Origin: Bigelowiella natans CCMP2755
Taxonomy: Eukaryota > Cercozoa > Chlorarachniophyceae
Direction of reading: 5' to 3'
Length of the DNA: 64,000 bases
Assembly: GCA_000320545.1 (NCBI GenBank)
Contig: ADNK01002519.1
Span: forward strand, 207,001-271,000
The notes under the pieces were generated by a model, which was given only the letters and a program-made list of their open reading frames with translations, was not told the origin of the DNA and made no database searches. Each line of letters opens with the position of its first letter. Position 1 is the stretch's first letter. Both the position numbers and the translations under genes were made by a program. Of this stretch, positions 10,921 to 22,856 are shown piece after piece.

Positions 10921-11266
10921 TCGATATTATGTATATGTACATCGTTTCTGAATATGTGTGCTTAGCATTGTACTGTTGTGTCGTACGGCTATGTGCATGC
11001 ATACTTGCTAGGATTAGCCGCTTAGCTCGAGGCAAGGCTTACGCTGGTCACATTACATGGATTGCATGTGCAAAGAAGTGTCAGCGGATTAAATTGCTAT
11101 AGCCAAGCTGCAACATCAAATATCACTGATGAAGCACGTAATATGTGCATGTGCGCTGCTAGCGCGCATACTGGCTTACAATGCACGTGCAGTTGTTCCT
11201 TTCTCAGGCAACATGACCGTTGATCGTGTTGACGTACATATTGACGAAATCAATAGCACAGCATCA
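10921..11266. other. tail-to-tail intergenic region, TGCA/GCATGC-rich
   Basis: Between the small gene (+) and importin (-). It contains GTGCATGCAT at 10993-11002, then GTGCGCTGCTAGCGCGCAT around 11150 and ATGCACGTGCAG near 11180. No gene is seen. Confidence 0.55.
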
Positions 11267-14109
11267 TCATATAGGCTGCGACTGCATCTTTGCTAACATT
11301 TTTTCGGTTTCCTTAATATTGTCTCCAAGTATATCTCTCTCCTTCTCTGAGGTGCCTTGTGCAAGCAGCTGATGCGTCCGAGCCACAGCCGCAAGTGCCT
11401 CCCCATGATACTGCTGCCGTATCGCTGGACAATGGAGATCCCAAAGCTTCTCGATAGCCCTACAAGCGGCCAGGTTAAGATTCATCGACGAGTCTTTGAG
11501 AGGGATTTCGCGAAGGAAAACTGGTAAGAGCATATCTGCGTGTGCCTGAATAGCTGCGCTGGTGTCAACTGGAAGCTGATTGGCCTGAGTATGTCGCGCC
11601 ACGAAAATCCACATTGAAGCAACGATGGCCGCTTGGAAAGATGCCAGAGCGTTCGTATCGGGAGGGCCGTCAACTCCCTGCGGAACAGCACTTGCGACAC
11701 TCACAACGGCTTTAAGGATATCACCCGTTCGATCGACGCCGTCCACTGGAGCTGTTATCAGCAGCTCTGGGTGAGCCTCAAGCAGACCCGCTAAGAACGA
11801 CGCGCACACCCTTCGCACTTCGAACTTGTCGCTTTCCATCGCGGAAACGATAAGTGGAATCTTGTCATTCACGAGAGGATCCGCTGCTTTGCCGAGATTT
11901 TGGAGAATTTGTATCATCCCAGCAATGAGTACATCGCTCAGGATGCCCGCTCGAAAGAAGGCCTTCATAGTTTTGTCTACGGAGCTCGTAAGAAGTCCTA
12001 CGGCGTGGCTCGGTTCCAGGCTGTGCACCAAGGTACAAAGCAAATTCACAGCAGAACTCTGAACGTTTTTATTCTCTTTGGCAATCTCCGAAGTCGAAGA
12101 GCTCACAGCGCTAGCATCGGTGTCAATTTGTTGCTGTGCGTATGTGACCCCATGCAGGACGTTATCAACATACTCGAATAGCCTGTTCGCCATATCACCG
12201 TCCGTGACTCCGTAGTGACTAATAAAGAATTCCAGAGTCCGCAAGCTTCTCAGCAACACGCTCAGGTTATAGTCTTCCTCGATTAAGCTCATCGCTTGCT
12301 TCATGATATCATTGGATTTAGATGCGAGGAATGCTTCAAGATCTCGAGTATCGTCCTCTGGTCGCGCGCTTTCGAGCATCCCTTGTGCGACTTTAAACAC
12401 TGTTCCTTGACACTCAAGCGCGGCTGCGGTCACCTCGGGCGACGGATTCGGCACTACTCCGAGCAGCACTTCGATTGCAGTTTGCACGTGCGGCTCTAGA
12501 AGCGATGGAGCGTTTCGGCAAACAAGATCCAGAGCGACGATGGCGGTGCTAAGCTTGTCAATGTTGTCTCTATTGGCTTGGAACGCCTGTTGATTTGTGA
12601 TTCTATCGCTTACGCTGTAGTCGTATTTCTTGCCGTCGCCGTCCTCCTCTTTCCTCTTATTGTGCTCATCGTTGTCTCCTGCACCCTCAGCGGCGTCATC
12701 TTGCTCGTCTTCCTCGAAGGCGAGATCTGGGCCGACATCATCGTTGCGGACTGATATCAAATCAAGCGTTTCCGTGGTTCTGATGATACCGAGTAAATAC
12801 GGCATGAACGACGGAATCACTGTCGCGGTATCACTTCCGAGCAGCTCCCCGCATATACAGGCAAAGAAGTAAATCCCAGTAGACTGTGTTTGAGACTCCT
12901 CGTGCGAGAGGGCAAGCTCTGCAAGCCGCATGGCGTCCTTAAGATGAACCTCGAAGTGCTTTCGTCCCACAGCCATAGCGATCTGGCTCATCGTCTGTAC
13001 ACCAGTAGCCATATACTCGTTCTTCGTAGGTTCATGTACAGTAAGCTGATGGATAAGAGGGATCCAATCGTACATCAAACTCGAGAACTCCTCGCCAATT
13101 CTATCTGCGGCAGAAGAGACGATACGGAGTCCGCTCTTCACGGCCTCAGTCGCGTTGTTGGCAGCTGATTGCTTGACCATACCTTGCGTTTCGAGCATCA
13201 AAGGGGCTACAATTTGTTTCACCTTATCCATGGGACCATACTCGACGTATCGTGCGAGTAATTTCGCCGCACGTGAGGAGATCATCGGGCTTTCTGAGTG
13301 TAGAAGCTGTGTTGCTCGAGCTATGGTCGGAAAGGCGTATTCTGGAAACTCCTCCCGCACCAGTTGTATCATAGCACTAATGGCTCTCATTGAAGTCTCT
13401 ATCACCATCGGGCTGCTCTGCTCTTCGTGCAGGAGACGCACGCAAACAGGGAGGAACGTCTGCCAAACGTCCACGCCTTTCTCTTTCCGTTCCTCTGCCT
13501 TTACTTCAAGAAGCCCATCGACGAGAACACCCATGATGAATGCACCCGCAGCGCGCACATTCTGCTCCTCCCTAGCAACCATAGAGCTCGTTGCTGGTGC
13601 CAGCATGGAGAGGCCTTGTTCCAACGGCATATACTCAGTGATCATGGAGAACAGCGACCAGAAATTATCTTCGAGACTTTCCTCGAAACTATCCGCAACA
13701 GAGTCGCACGCCAGTTTGAGGAGGGGATCCATTATCTTCTGCATGTGACCGCCGCTAACGATCGTGTCGGAGTAGGAGTAGAGCAGGGCTGAGAATGACT
13801 CAGCCGTAGCTTTCCTGGTAGGTAAGTCCAGCTTGTCTGATGAGATGATGAACGCAAACATATCGACTATCATTGCAAAAAACCTCACAATGGATTTGTG
13901 TTCTATCACTGCAAGGTTGTCTAGCAAGGATGTTCCCGCTCTCAACGTCTCCTCATCTGCTTCATCCGCAGCAGTCCTGATGTTGCGGAGTACAAGGGGA
14001 ACGATCTTGATAATCTCTTGGTTCTGGTCCTCGGGAAGATCATACTCAATTATGGCTTCGATCATGGCGTTCAAAGACTTCATAGCAGTCTTGCGTACTG
14101 AGTAAAGCC

Positions 14110-14147
<38 letters not shown>

Positions 14148-14247
14148 ACACAAACACACGAAGAAAGCATCCAAGCATGAAGAACACATATCTTGTAACT
14201 CCGCATCTCAAACCTCTCGTAGTAAAGTGTTTTAGGCTCAATCCCCA

Positions 14248-14293
<46 letters not shown>

Positions 14294-15331
14294 ACTACCT
14301 TGCTCATCAGGGTCTTGAAGAGTCTGGAGATAAACTTCAAGAGATGGTAGTAACGAGCCTGTTTGACGTTCTTTTTTGCGTCGCTCGACTGGTGTCTCGG
14401 TGATCCACTGTGCTGATTCGAAAGCTAACAATCCGTATAATATCATAACCGACTCGCGCACGTGCGCTACAGGATGCCTCAAGCCCTCATGCATGAATTG
14501 TATGACATCACTCCACGCCTCAGGTCGAATAATGACCTCCTCCGAGGGGGGCGCCAACTTCATGTCGTTTGCGTTTTTTGTTTGGCTTTCGAGCTCCTCC
14601 CCTTGCTTCTGAGCGAGTCTCACCAGTCTTTGTGTTACAACTGCAACCGCAGCGAGATGTGCTCGTCGAACCAGCGGATGCTCTTCGTTCACAACAGAAG
14701 AGAGTAGCGTTTTTTTTATGATCTGAATCGGCGCAGTGGGTCCCAGCCCACGCTGAACAAACCTCTCCCAGTGCGTTGATATCACTTTTCGCAGGAGTAT
14801 CGAAGCCAACTGGCGAACTCGGTAATTCGTACTTCGAACGATCGAATGTAAAATCAACTCGAACGACCCAGATCTGCGGATCTCACTTCTCAAGAGCAAT
14901 TCGGCTTCCTTGATCTTCTCAGTGGATGTGCCCATGTTGAGCTGGTCGCATGCTGCCTCGAAAACCCTGAGTCTGGCTTCGAAATCTGAAGGAGGGTTAC
15001 CACTGCCAGCAGCATTACCTTGAGGCATATACAGTTGTTGTTTACGGCCATTCATCTCCGTATCGAGGACACTCGTTGCGCAGAGACCACCGCGCAACCG
15101 ACGAAGGAACACTACTGACGGGCCTCCACGAACCTCTTCACCGCTGATGGTGCTCACAGCTCCATTGCTTCCTGCTACTCTATTTCGAAAATAACGAGGT
15201 CGATTTTTGAAGAGGATAAATGAGGAAGGCGTCAACAAGGTCAAGACCGCCATTGCCACGGCGACGGCCGAGCCGGCAGCCATCGTCCTGGTGATTTTCG
15301 CTCTTCGCCTCGGAGAACAGAAAACAGGCAA
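11267..15331 (-). CDS. importin-beta family karyopherin (IPO4/IPO5-like)
   Basis: Nuclear transport receptor that carries cargo through the nuclear pore under Ran control. Nearly the whole chain is HEAT-type helical repeats. Landmarks are the importin N-terminal region (FELILHSIVRSTNYRVRQLA), tandem repeats such as FWSLFSMITEYMPLEQ, and an acidic loop around FEEDEQDDAAEGAGDNDEH, a Ran/cargo-binding feature of IPO4/IPO5 proteins. One intron, 14098-14298 (201 nt), is recognised because it is pure (CT)n and (CA)n, and removal joins DPDEQ to VRKTAMKSLNAM. It has no stop and is a multiple of three, so the raw frame reads through it. The start is uncertain: the first Met (15331) gives an odd hydrophobic extension (AVAVAMAVLTLLTPSSFILF), whereas MNGRKQQLYMPQG (about 15054) begins the karyopherin-like part. 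Confidence 0.88.
14098..14298 (-). repeat. 201-nt in-frame intron made largely of (CT)n and (CA)n
   Basis: Microsatellite blocks at about 14112-14142 (CA) and 14252-14291 (CT) within the importin intron. On the coding strand it has GT and AG ends, no stop codon, and length 3n. Confidence 0.8.
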
Positions 15332-16131
15332 AAAAACCGGAATATTAATGAAATTTGGAATTCTTATCTTGTTCTTCGCATTTCAGCGACCAACTGGGAA
15401 TCGATCGAATACCTGTCCAAATTTGTCCGAAATATCGCCGAGATTCCACACCGATTAAATGCCTGCCGTTTTAAGCTTGCGCGGTCCTGAAAGTGTTCAA
15501 AACCTGGGGCCAAACATTTCCCCGAATTTCTCAACTTGCTCTTGTTCTTGACTTGCACCAGCGACTAGGATGGAAACCCAGTCGCACTGTGAGAATATCC
15601 TCATTTCCATTGACGTATGCAAGTCGAGTTCGAGTTCAAGGAAAGTGTTGTTGGAGAAAGACAATTAATTTAGGTTGTCGTCCTTGATAATAGCCATACA
15701 TTTAAGAACCTACGACCGATATCTTTCGGAATTTGGCGCCCTTCTCTTGTGCAATGCAAATGCTAACCGGTAAGCGAACACGACGAATACCCCGTGCGCG
15801 CCCCCCCTCCTTGAAACTAGATACCGCCCGCAGATTTGTCGCATTCGCGCTCATATTGTTCGATAAAATCGATGAATTTTGTCGTTGTAGATGTGGTGGT
15901 GTCGTATTCTTGATAGCTATCCGCGTTTGCGGGAGCGTCGAACTAAACTGAATGCGTGTGATATGTGCGACTGCAACGCCTCTGGATTTAGACCTTCCGA
16001 CAGATGTATACCAACCTGTATACTTACAATGTGGATGCTGTTGTTCTTTTAGAGGCGTGGTGATGGAACCGGGCAAGCAGTCATCACTCTGAACCAATTT
16101 CCTTCCAAGAAACCCACAAACTGCGCCCATC
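15332..16131. other. head-to-head start region
   Basis: 800 bp between the importin (-) and ZIP-like (+) genes. Open frames at 15364-15558 and 15702-16343 on the minus strand lack splice consistency; the latter is a shadow of the ZIP-like first exon. No repeat or known motif is seen. Confidence 0.4.
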
Positions 16132-16590
16132 ATGGCAAAGAGTGGGAGGCCACATAGCATCCATCCTCGATGCGTCTGTCCGACAGACGATGATCCATAC
16201 TTGCATCCACACGCTCTTCCGTTCATGGAACGCTTAGGCCCTGCTTTAATTATGACGGTGCCCCCAATGCTATCCCTCTTCGTTGGCTGGATGCTTAATA
16301 GCATGAATAGTGCGTGCTGCGAAGGAGAGATGTCTGGAGTCATACTGAAGATGCTTAGCTCAGGTGATCATTCAAATGCCAAACGGGACAGCAGAATGTT
16401 CATTATGACCCCCCCATATGTTGAATGCGATAATTCTTTCACAGGCCTCTTGTTGGGAGTAGTATGCACGGAATTAGTGCCGTCTATGGTGCTCGAGCTT
16501 CACGTACGCAATTATTCATCATTAGCTCATAGATGTCGTCATAGCCTTCGTTTTTTACTGTAAATCGCCTGCTGTCCCTATCATATATCG

Positions 16591-16625
<35 letters not shown>

Positions 16626-17181
16626 ACATATCAGGAGGATCCTCCATACTATCTGTTTGCCCCCCTCCTGGGACTCCTAGCAAGTATCATCATCGTTCGA
16701 CTTGTAGATTTGCTCGGCGATGAAGACCACCCAAAGCACAAAGTAAGGATACAAAATCGGAGTTTATGTGAAGTATTGCACGTGATTTCAGCTCGAGGGG
16801 ATTATTAATTTGAAACTTTTTTGCAGCTTTCGCTACACTGGGTGGAAGATAACAAGTCCTCTCCCAGGTCACGCCCTGCGAGCATCGCCCAACCCCTCAA
16901 TAACCATGCAGGTGGTTCATACTTTCATCCATTTCCCTGCAAGTTTTGATAAACAAATACGATGATATTGGTTGTAGCCCGCAAATCGTACGGGAACGTC
17001 GATGAGGAGCAACATAGCCATGCGAATAATGGGGGCGACTCGATGTATAAACCTGTCACGAGAAACGACAAAGCAGGTGGCTGAAAAGAATCAGTATTCC
17101 ATGGAATCTATGCATATTGTGTGTGTGTGTGTGTGTGTGTGTTATAGTAGCGGAATGGGTCTTTCAATTCAATGCGGAGAA

Positions 17182-17218
<37 letters not shown>

Positions 17219-18311
17219 GTAATGCTGCTGCTTTTCCAGCAGGAACAAGTGAAATCAGCGAATTGATATGTTGGCAAGACCTTGGTCCAGCGTTGAAACT
17301 TCTCGTGAACTGCCTTTTAGATGGGCTCGTCCTTGGCACCAGGTTGTGCTAACAGCTATACACCCAACGATTCGTCAATAGCACTTGCTGTACAATCTTG
17401 CCCGAATAATAACATTTTTGAGATGATGTTTGACAAAATGAGTAAACTCCTTGAGATACAAATCTGTATCCTTGACGAGAAAAATCCAGTCTCTGATCGC
17501 TTAAAACGGGCCGAAATTGCTCGCTAAATCACCTCCATCGTCGGCGGCTCAGTCACGTAACATACATCATTGTTTTTTTAACAGTCTAGTGGAGAACTTC
17601 GACTCTACAGGATGGTCTCTCTCAGGTTAATGCTAAGAATCACTTAAATATTGATTCTGTCTTTAGGCTACTACTATTACTACTACTATGTGGTCTTCGT
17701 AGACACACCACAAACAATGTTTAGTTCCTATCAGAAAGTCTTGCCCCCCACTTATTCTTCTCTTTCCTGCTCTTTCTCCTCCCCCCACTAAACACCCCAT
17801 TATTACAGCGGCGGTGACCCTCGAGACGCTAGTCCTTGGGATGTCATTCAGTGCGGGAGCAACACAAAGCACCATCTGGCAGAAGTTCGGGTGGTGAAGC
17901 ACATTACTATGGAAGATGAAAGCATAGACCGCATAGAGAAATGATATGTGTAGGAAGCATGGTCGCCGTCGGTGGTGCTGTTTTGAGTTATGTCGCACAT
18001 CATCTCAGTCTGAACACGATCATAGCGAGCGGATTTCCCATTGGAGTTATTTTAGGACTCATTGCAACCAAGGTGATGATGGATGATGATGATGATGATG
18101 ATGGATGATGATGATGAGAGAAGGAAGGTGAATAGAGAGAGAGAAAGGACAGCGTATCTGGGCTATCTATTGATATCGTCATATATGCATGAAATCTCGG
18201 TAGTATCCTGTGCGTTGTTTTCCAATGATTTGCTTCTGTAAAATTTCACGTATTCGTCCGTACCTCCATCGGTTTTTCCAAAAATGGATTTACATGATAA
18301 TTGCATATCAA

Positions 18312-18348
<37 letters not shown>

Positions 18349-18684
18349 CTCACAGGAATTCCAGTTCAACACGTTCTTTTTCTTATCTGTTCTGGGCTTC
18401 ACAACTGGCCTCTTGCTGGTACCAACGTGGATGGCTAAGGAGAAGAATATGAAGCAAAAAAACAAACACAGAGAGAGGAAAGGGAGAGTGTGTATTTACA
18501 TGTTGAAAGTATGCTAATCTGTTTATGCTAATATTGACAGGATATAGTACTGGAAGACCTTATGAGAGAGGTGTATTTAACTGAACAAGAGTCAGGAAGT
18601 AAATCATGTCGGACTTCAAAGCTAAGAAAATTGGTAGTAGGGATAAATAGTACAAGTATTTTCGTATTTGTCACGTTACAATAG
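16132..18684 (+). CDS. polytopic membrane transporter, ZIP (SLC39)-like
   Basis: Eleven exons with phases closing through the tenth: 16132-16363, 16445-16503, 16635-16742, 16827-16911, 16978-17076, 17240-17342, 17585-17625, 17809-17890, 17958-18072, from 18356, and about 18541-18684. Hydrophobic segments in order: PALIMTVPPMLSLFVGWML; ILKMLSSGLLLGVVCTELVP; LFAPLLGLLASIIIVRLV; then a polar His-containing loop; LLVNCLLDGLVLG; AVTLETLVLGMSFSAG; GGAVLSYVAHHLSLNTII; a further two. The pair NCLLDGLVLG and TLETLVLG sits where ZIP zinc transporters have HNxxDG and HExxHE, but the metal-binding histidines are absent. This is a ZIP-like fold with altered metal sites, or another eight-helix transporter. 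The donor of exon 10 is uncertain (GTACCA near 18419 or GTGTGT near 18487). Confidence 0.55.
18313..18346. repeat. (CA)n microsatellite in an intron
   Basis: Just upstream of the acceptor at 18355 of the ZIP-like gene. A (GT)n tract at 18767-18801 lies in the following 3' region. Confidence 0.9.
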
Positions 18685-18762
18685 CCCTTAGAGTATATCG
18701 TTTAAGATGTATCCAGTATTATATAAGTACGGAAATACGTACAAACACACTTTGCTCAACTT

Positions 18763-18803
<41 letters not shown>

Positions 18804-19661
18804 AACATATTGGCAAGCGACTTCCTAATTTACATTGTATTTAGTCAAGTGGCCTGTTACGTACACTGGCATTTTACATCGGGTTTATGTGGTGCCTTGT
18901 GAGCGAAACGCAGCTGGACTGAAGGCTGTAGATTTGATTTGTATAATGACATTCGAGCTTAGATAACCTGCTCAGATAATAACTATGACAAGAAAACTAG
19001 CACTAGAGTTCGTAGCCCCATTTGTAATATAAATAATCTTATAAATGTAGCCAGAATCTTTTCGATGGTGATGACTGTGCACAGATATCTTCGCGTTGTC
19101 GAAGGCCTTTGAAATAAATATGCGACTTAGTGCGATACACACCACTGTCTTTCCATCGATTCTTGTTCTTAAGGACTGATACATGTAAATATCGTACAAA
19201 CAAGCTCATTCACACATAGCTTTAATAGCTGCGCGCATCTTGCTCGCACAGCAGCGGCGAATGTACGTACATGTGCCATGTATTAAAGTACATAGTGCAT
19301 CGCTTAGAGCCTCTTGCTGGCATGTTAGCTCCTAAACATATCATTGCTTAGGTCTATCTAGCAGCAAGCTGACGTCGCACGCGCGCTGTTGTATGTGTAG
19401 ACGGTGCGTGCTCAGTCGCTGAAGCTATTGTAAGTAAGCGATACATTTATAGTTAGTTAATAACTGTCCAACAGCACTTTCTTATTTGGTATCATACATA
19501 TTCTATATTCCCTTTGACCATTCATTCTTTCTTATTCTTAAATTAAATTAATCTGTACAAAACTGATTTCAGGCTCGGGTGAGCTTTGCATGCTAAATCG
19601 CGAGAATCAACGTAATTTAGTTGCCTGCTGTAGATTAGAGGTGTATGCATCTTTTTTAGTT
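18685..19661. other. tail-to-tail intergenic region
   Basis: Between the ZIP-like (+) and Pro/Ser-rich (-) genes. The 19200-19440 part has the GCGCGC, GTACATGTGC and AGCAAGCTGACGTC-type words shared with the other convergent regions. No gene is seen; a (GT)n tract is at 18767-18801. Confidence 0.5.
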
Positions 19662-20225
19662 TCAGGTCATCCCAGGAGGTATCTGGGACGCCTTACTCTC
19701 ATCCTCGTCTTGAAGAGTATCCATTTGCATATCGAATTGGAGCTGCTCAGCGATATCATCGCAAACCCCTACGTGTCTTTGCGTGTACTCTGTACGACCT
19801 TCGGTCGATACAGATGCCGACGACGATCCACCTTGCTCTCGAAGAAAGGAAAATATTGTCGGCGATAAAGAAGCTGACTTTATTTCCTCGTCCAAGTATT
19901 GAGAAGTCTTAGACTTGAGAGAGGAAGATGCTGATGATGTGCTAGGAATGTATCTCCCCTTGAAGCTAGGGCACGAAAATGCCGATGAATAACTGGATAA
20001 GCAGCGTGTGGGGGCCTTATCAATTTTCAGAGTACCCTCTAAAGGATCGAAAACTGGGGGTGAAGCAGGAAGTAGAAGGCTTGGGGGTTGCTGTGCAGGT
20101 TCCGAAGGCCTTTGGGCGGGGGGACGAGGAGGCAGTCGCACATTTTGAGCGGGATATGAATGAGCTAATCGCTGTACATTTCTTCTTCCGCTTGGATTGA
20201 TTTGTATGGCTCGTGACTTCGGCAT
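19662..20225 (-). CDS. Pro/Ser-rich protein, unknown
   Basis: A minus-strand frame from ATG at 20225 (MPKSRAIQINPSGRR) to a stop at 19662. The first 40 residues are basic, followed by a proline-rich stretch (RLPPRPPAQRPSEP), a serine-rich middle and an acidic C-terminus (FDMQMDTLQDEDES). It looks disordered and I recognise no domain. The frame is open further upstream and an acceptor AG (TTTAG) lies near 20240, so an upstream exon is possible. It sits convergent to the ZIP-like gene and divergent to the membrane protein at 20959, as the local gene pattern would predict. Confidence 0.45.
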   Translation of the reverse strand: MPKSRAIQINPSGRRNVQRLAHSYPAQNVRLPPRPPAQRPSEPAQQPPSLLLPASPPVFDPLEGTLKIDKAPTRCLSSYSSAFSCPSFKGRYIPSTSSASSSLKSKTSQYLDEEIKSASLSPTIFSFLREQGGSSSASVSTEGRTEYTQRHVGVCDDIAEQLQFDMQMDTLQDEDESKASQIPPGMT

Positions 20226-20958
20226 CACCAGTGTCTCTAAAGAAGGATAGAAAAATGTATTTGTCAGAGCAAAAAAACACGAGAAATCGTCGATTCTCTC
20301 TGGATCAGTCAAGCAAGTATCCTCTCAGCCTTAGCCACCAGGATGGTCAAAATTTTATATTTGCAACGGACATCATTTATCTCGTTGGCACCTGTGGCTC
20401 TTATTGTCCCCCTCCACTGTGCAATTGGCGGCAAGGCAACTAGGGTTTGCTTTTTGGTATACCGGGCAGAACATACCCTGTCCGCTTACCCGTTTTCGCT
20501 ATAATCGAATTCTTTACGCCGTTTTTGGAATAAAATGGCCTGTGTTATATATCTTTTCCGGAGGTAGTTGTAGTTTTGCAGCTGCATGCAGACATACAAA
20601 CCCTAGTTTTCTTCCCAAACAGTTCCGGGAAGGATCAGTGCCGGTAATGTAAATAAAAGGTAACAAATGTGGCTGTATCCGTATAAACGACATCATTTTT
20701 AGTCGAATCTAAACGCAATTGTCGTTCTGACCTTCTTCAACTACAAAATATGTGTGATTTAGGTCTGCGTCATGAAATAATTGCTGTCTCTCATCTGTCT
20801 TTCTCCATGAAATACCAAAAGTCGAGGACGTGTACCTCGATTTTCTACTTGCGTCAACGTATAAATACGAGATGTACTGACTATTCATGGGCATTTTGCA
20901 TACCCCTTACAGAAGGAGTCCTTCTTATATCTGAAACATAAAATTCAGACGGCTCGGG
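20226..20958. other. head-to-head start region
   Basis: 733 bp between divergent genes. Short frames at 20404-20652 and 20750-20941 show no motif. It may contain an unrecognised first exon of the Pro/Ser-rich gene. Confidence 0.35.
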
Positions 20959-22495
20959 ATGGCCGCCTCGAGGGCAGTCCCTCCTAAAGGTACCTATCGA
21001 TTCCATAAACCTCGCATTTAATGACTTTCTCCTTGCGAATCCAATACCGATTCAAGAATGATTTTACTGATGTCCCGTTTGATCCCACACTGGTGGATAC
21101 CATGTGTATTATACTCTAGTACTTCATCTGGGTTGTGTGCCCTCCGACTATGCACGCAACACAATGTCGTCATGCAAATATTTTGAGGCGTATTGTCTTC
21201 ACGCCAAAGCGGAATTTCTGTGCATTATAAGAGAAAAATATATTCGGGTTCATGTGACATTTATTTCAGACCCGCTCCCAGGCGCTCCTACTTTTCTGGA
21301 TATTCTTGTTGCCCTTCTTATGCTTGGCGTCATAGCTTACACTTCGAACGCTTTCGCGGAATTTATCTCACGTCCAAACCCAGCCAGAAATCTATTTTCC
21401 ATAGTCAGAATATTCGAAAAATTGCATAAAAAGCTACAGAATTCTGCCAATCTTCGTCTCCAAGAGCAAGCATCCATTTTCGCTCACACATATCGGACAC
21501 TTTTTCCATCTTCATTTCATACCATAAGATGACCCATAAGGGTTACTTTTTGGTACAAGATCGGAGACCTTCAAATGAAACATTTAGGCGAGTGTTATTG
21601 TTATACATGTTCCAGGTTACCATGATGCTCCTTCTTCAAATCTTCTCAAGTTATTCCAAACGGGACAAAGTGTTCTGGGTAGTATTAGATGAATTTCTCT
21701 CTTCTCTCCTGTCCTTCTATGACACGAGTCTATATCCTTTCAGCTACTTGTAGCTGTGACGACGCCCCTGTGCACAATTTTTGCGTTTTGCTTATCCGGT
21801 ATACTTTCACTGAGGATATTCGTCTGGCTCACAGGTACTGCTACACAGTAGATCAGGTTTTCGATAGATCGGGGTCTTATATTATGTAATTTATCATCAA
21901 TATTATGTAATTTATCATCAGGATTTCTGGGCGTCCTTTTCTGCGGACTAGTTGCATACTTGTCGGCATTTGTACGTGATACACCTTGTTGAAAGCTTAA
22001 GCTTCATTCCGTTCATTTTGCTTTTGTGATCACCAGGTTGGGGAGACAAAGCATTTTTGGATGCAGGTTATACTTAATGTTTTTCATTTGTTATTTATGT
22101 TCAACCGGTTCTTCCCGCTCAAATATCTCTTTCTATCTGATCAGCAAGCTCTAATACTAGTGGGCATTGTGACCCCAATGCTAACAGCGCTACTTTGGCT
22201 GGTACGTTACATTTGTTGTAGTGATTGATGGAGGTGGTAGTGGTTGTGAAGCCCATTTCTCCGCATTTAGATGCGTTAATTTTATATATAATGATTTATA
22301 TAAAGGTTTCAAGAACATCGAACGTGTACAGGTCAGCTAATCGTTCTTGTGGTACTGTAGGGACATATTCCGAAGCGAAAAATGATATTAGATGTGTACT
22401 GTGTTTCAGGATTGGCTTTGTTCTTTCTCTTTGCACAAGCAGCATTAACATACTGTTCAATAAAGTACGGTCCCTTGCTCCTTACCCCAAAATGA
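20959..22495 (+). CDS. polytopic membrane protein, unknown family
   Basis: Multi-exon gene starting MAASRAVPPK (20959-20989, phase 1), joined in phase to an exon at 21270 with PLPGAPTFLDILVALLMLG, a first membrane helix. Later exons each carry a hydrophobic helix: VTMMLLLQIFSSYSK (about 21616), LLVAVTTPLCTIFAFCLS (about 21750), GFLGVLFCGLVAYLSAF (about 21922), VILNVFHLLFMFNRFF (about 22067) with QALILVGIVTPMLTALLWL, and a last exon LALFFLFAQAALTYC ending GPLLLTPK at 22495. At least seven membrane segments; internal exon ends are approximate and one exon may be missing after 21380. I do not recognise the family. Confidence 0.5.
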
Positions 22496-22821
22496 AAATC
22501 ACGATTAATCAAGATGCTCTTCTGATGTCAAACATGTGCAGACGTCTGGATCAGCCGTTTTTGGTCTCCCGGAGAATGTTCTTCAAACAGAAAAGACCTA
22601 GCTAGTTCGTGTCAGGACGAAGATGTGCAAAAGCACCTGCCAACAATCGGGCAATAATGCCCATAAGCTCCGCAGAAGCATAGTTAACTTCTGAGTCGCG
22701 TATCGCATAGTGCCATAAGTATAAAGTGTGCATGCACTTATTCTAAAAGCCCACAGCGCCTTCTTACTAATTCGAGCTCTTGAGTAAATCGTCATACAGC
22801 ATGAACAGAGTGTATCCATGG

Positions 22822-22856
<35 letters not shown>

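Noticed and set aside
10665-11102. 145-aa plus frame covering exon 3 of the small gene
   Set aside because: It runs through a (GT)n tract and the convergent spacer; only its 10784-10821 portion fits a spliced exon.
15063-15100. LRRLRGG text in the importin extension, like a ubiquitin C-terminus
   Set aside because: No ubiquitin fold precedes it; chance similarity in a probably untranslated or poorly defined 5' stretch.
15702-16343. 213-aa minus-strand frame with a membrane-like stretch
   Set aside because: It is the reverse of the first ZIP-like exon, and I could not join its apparent donor (near 16022) to any downstream exon in phase; the plus-strand model closes over many exons.
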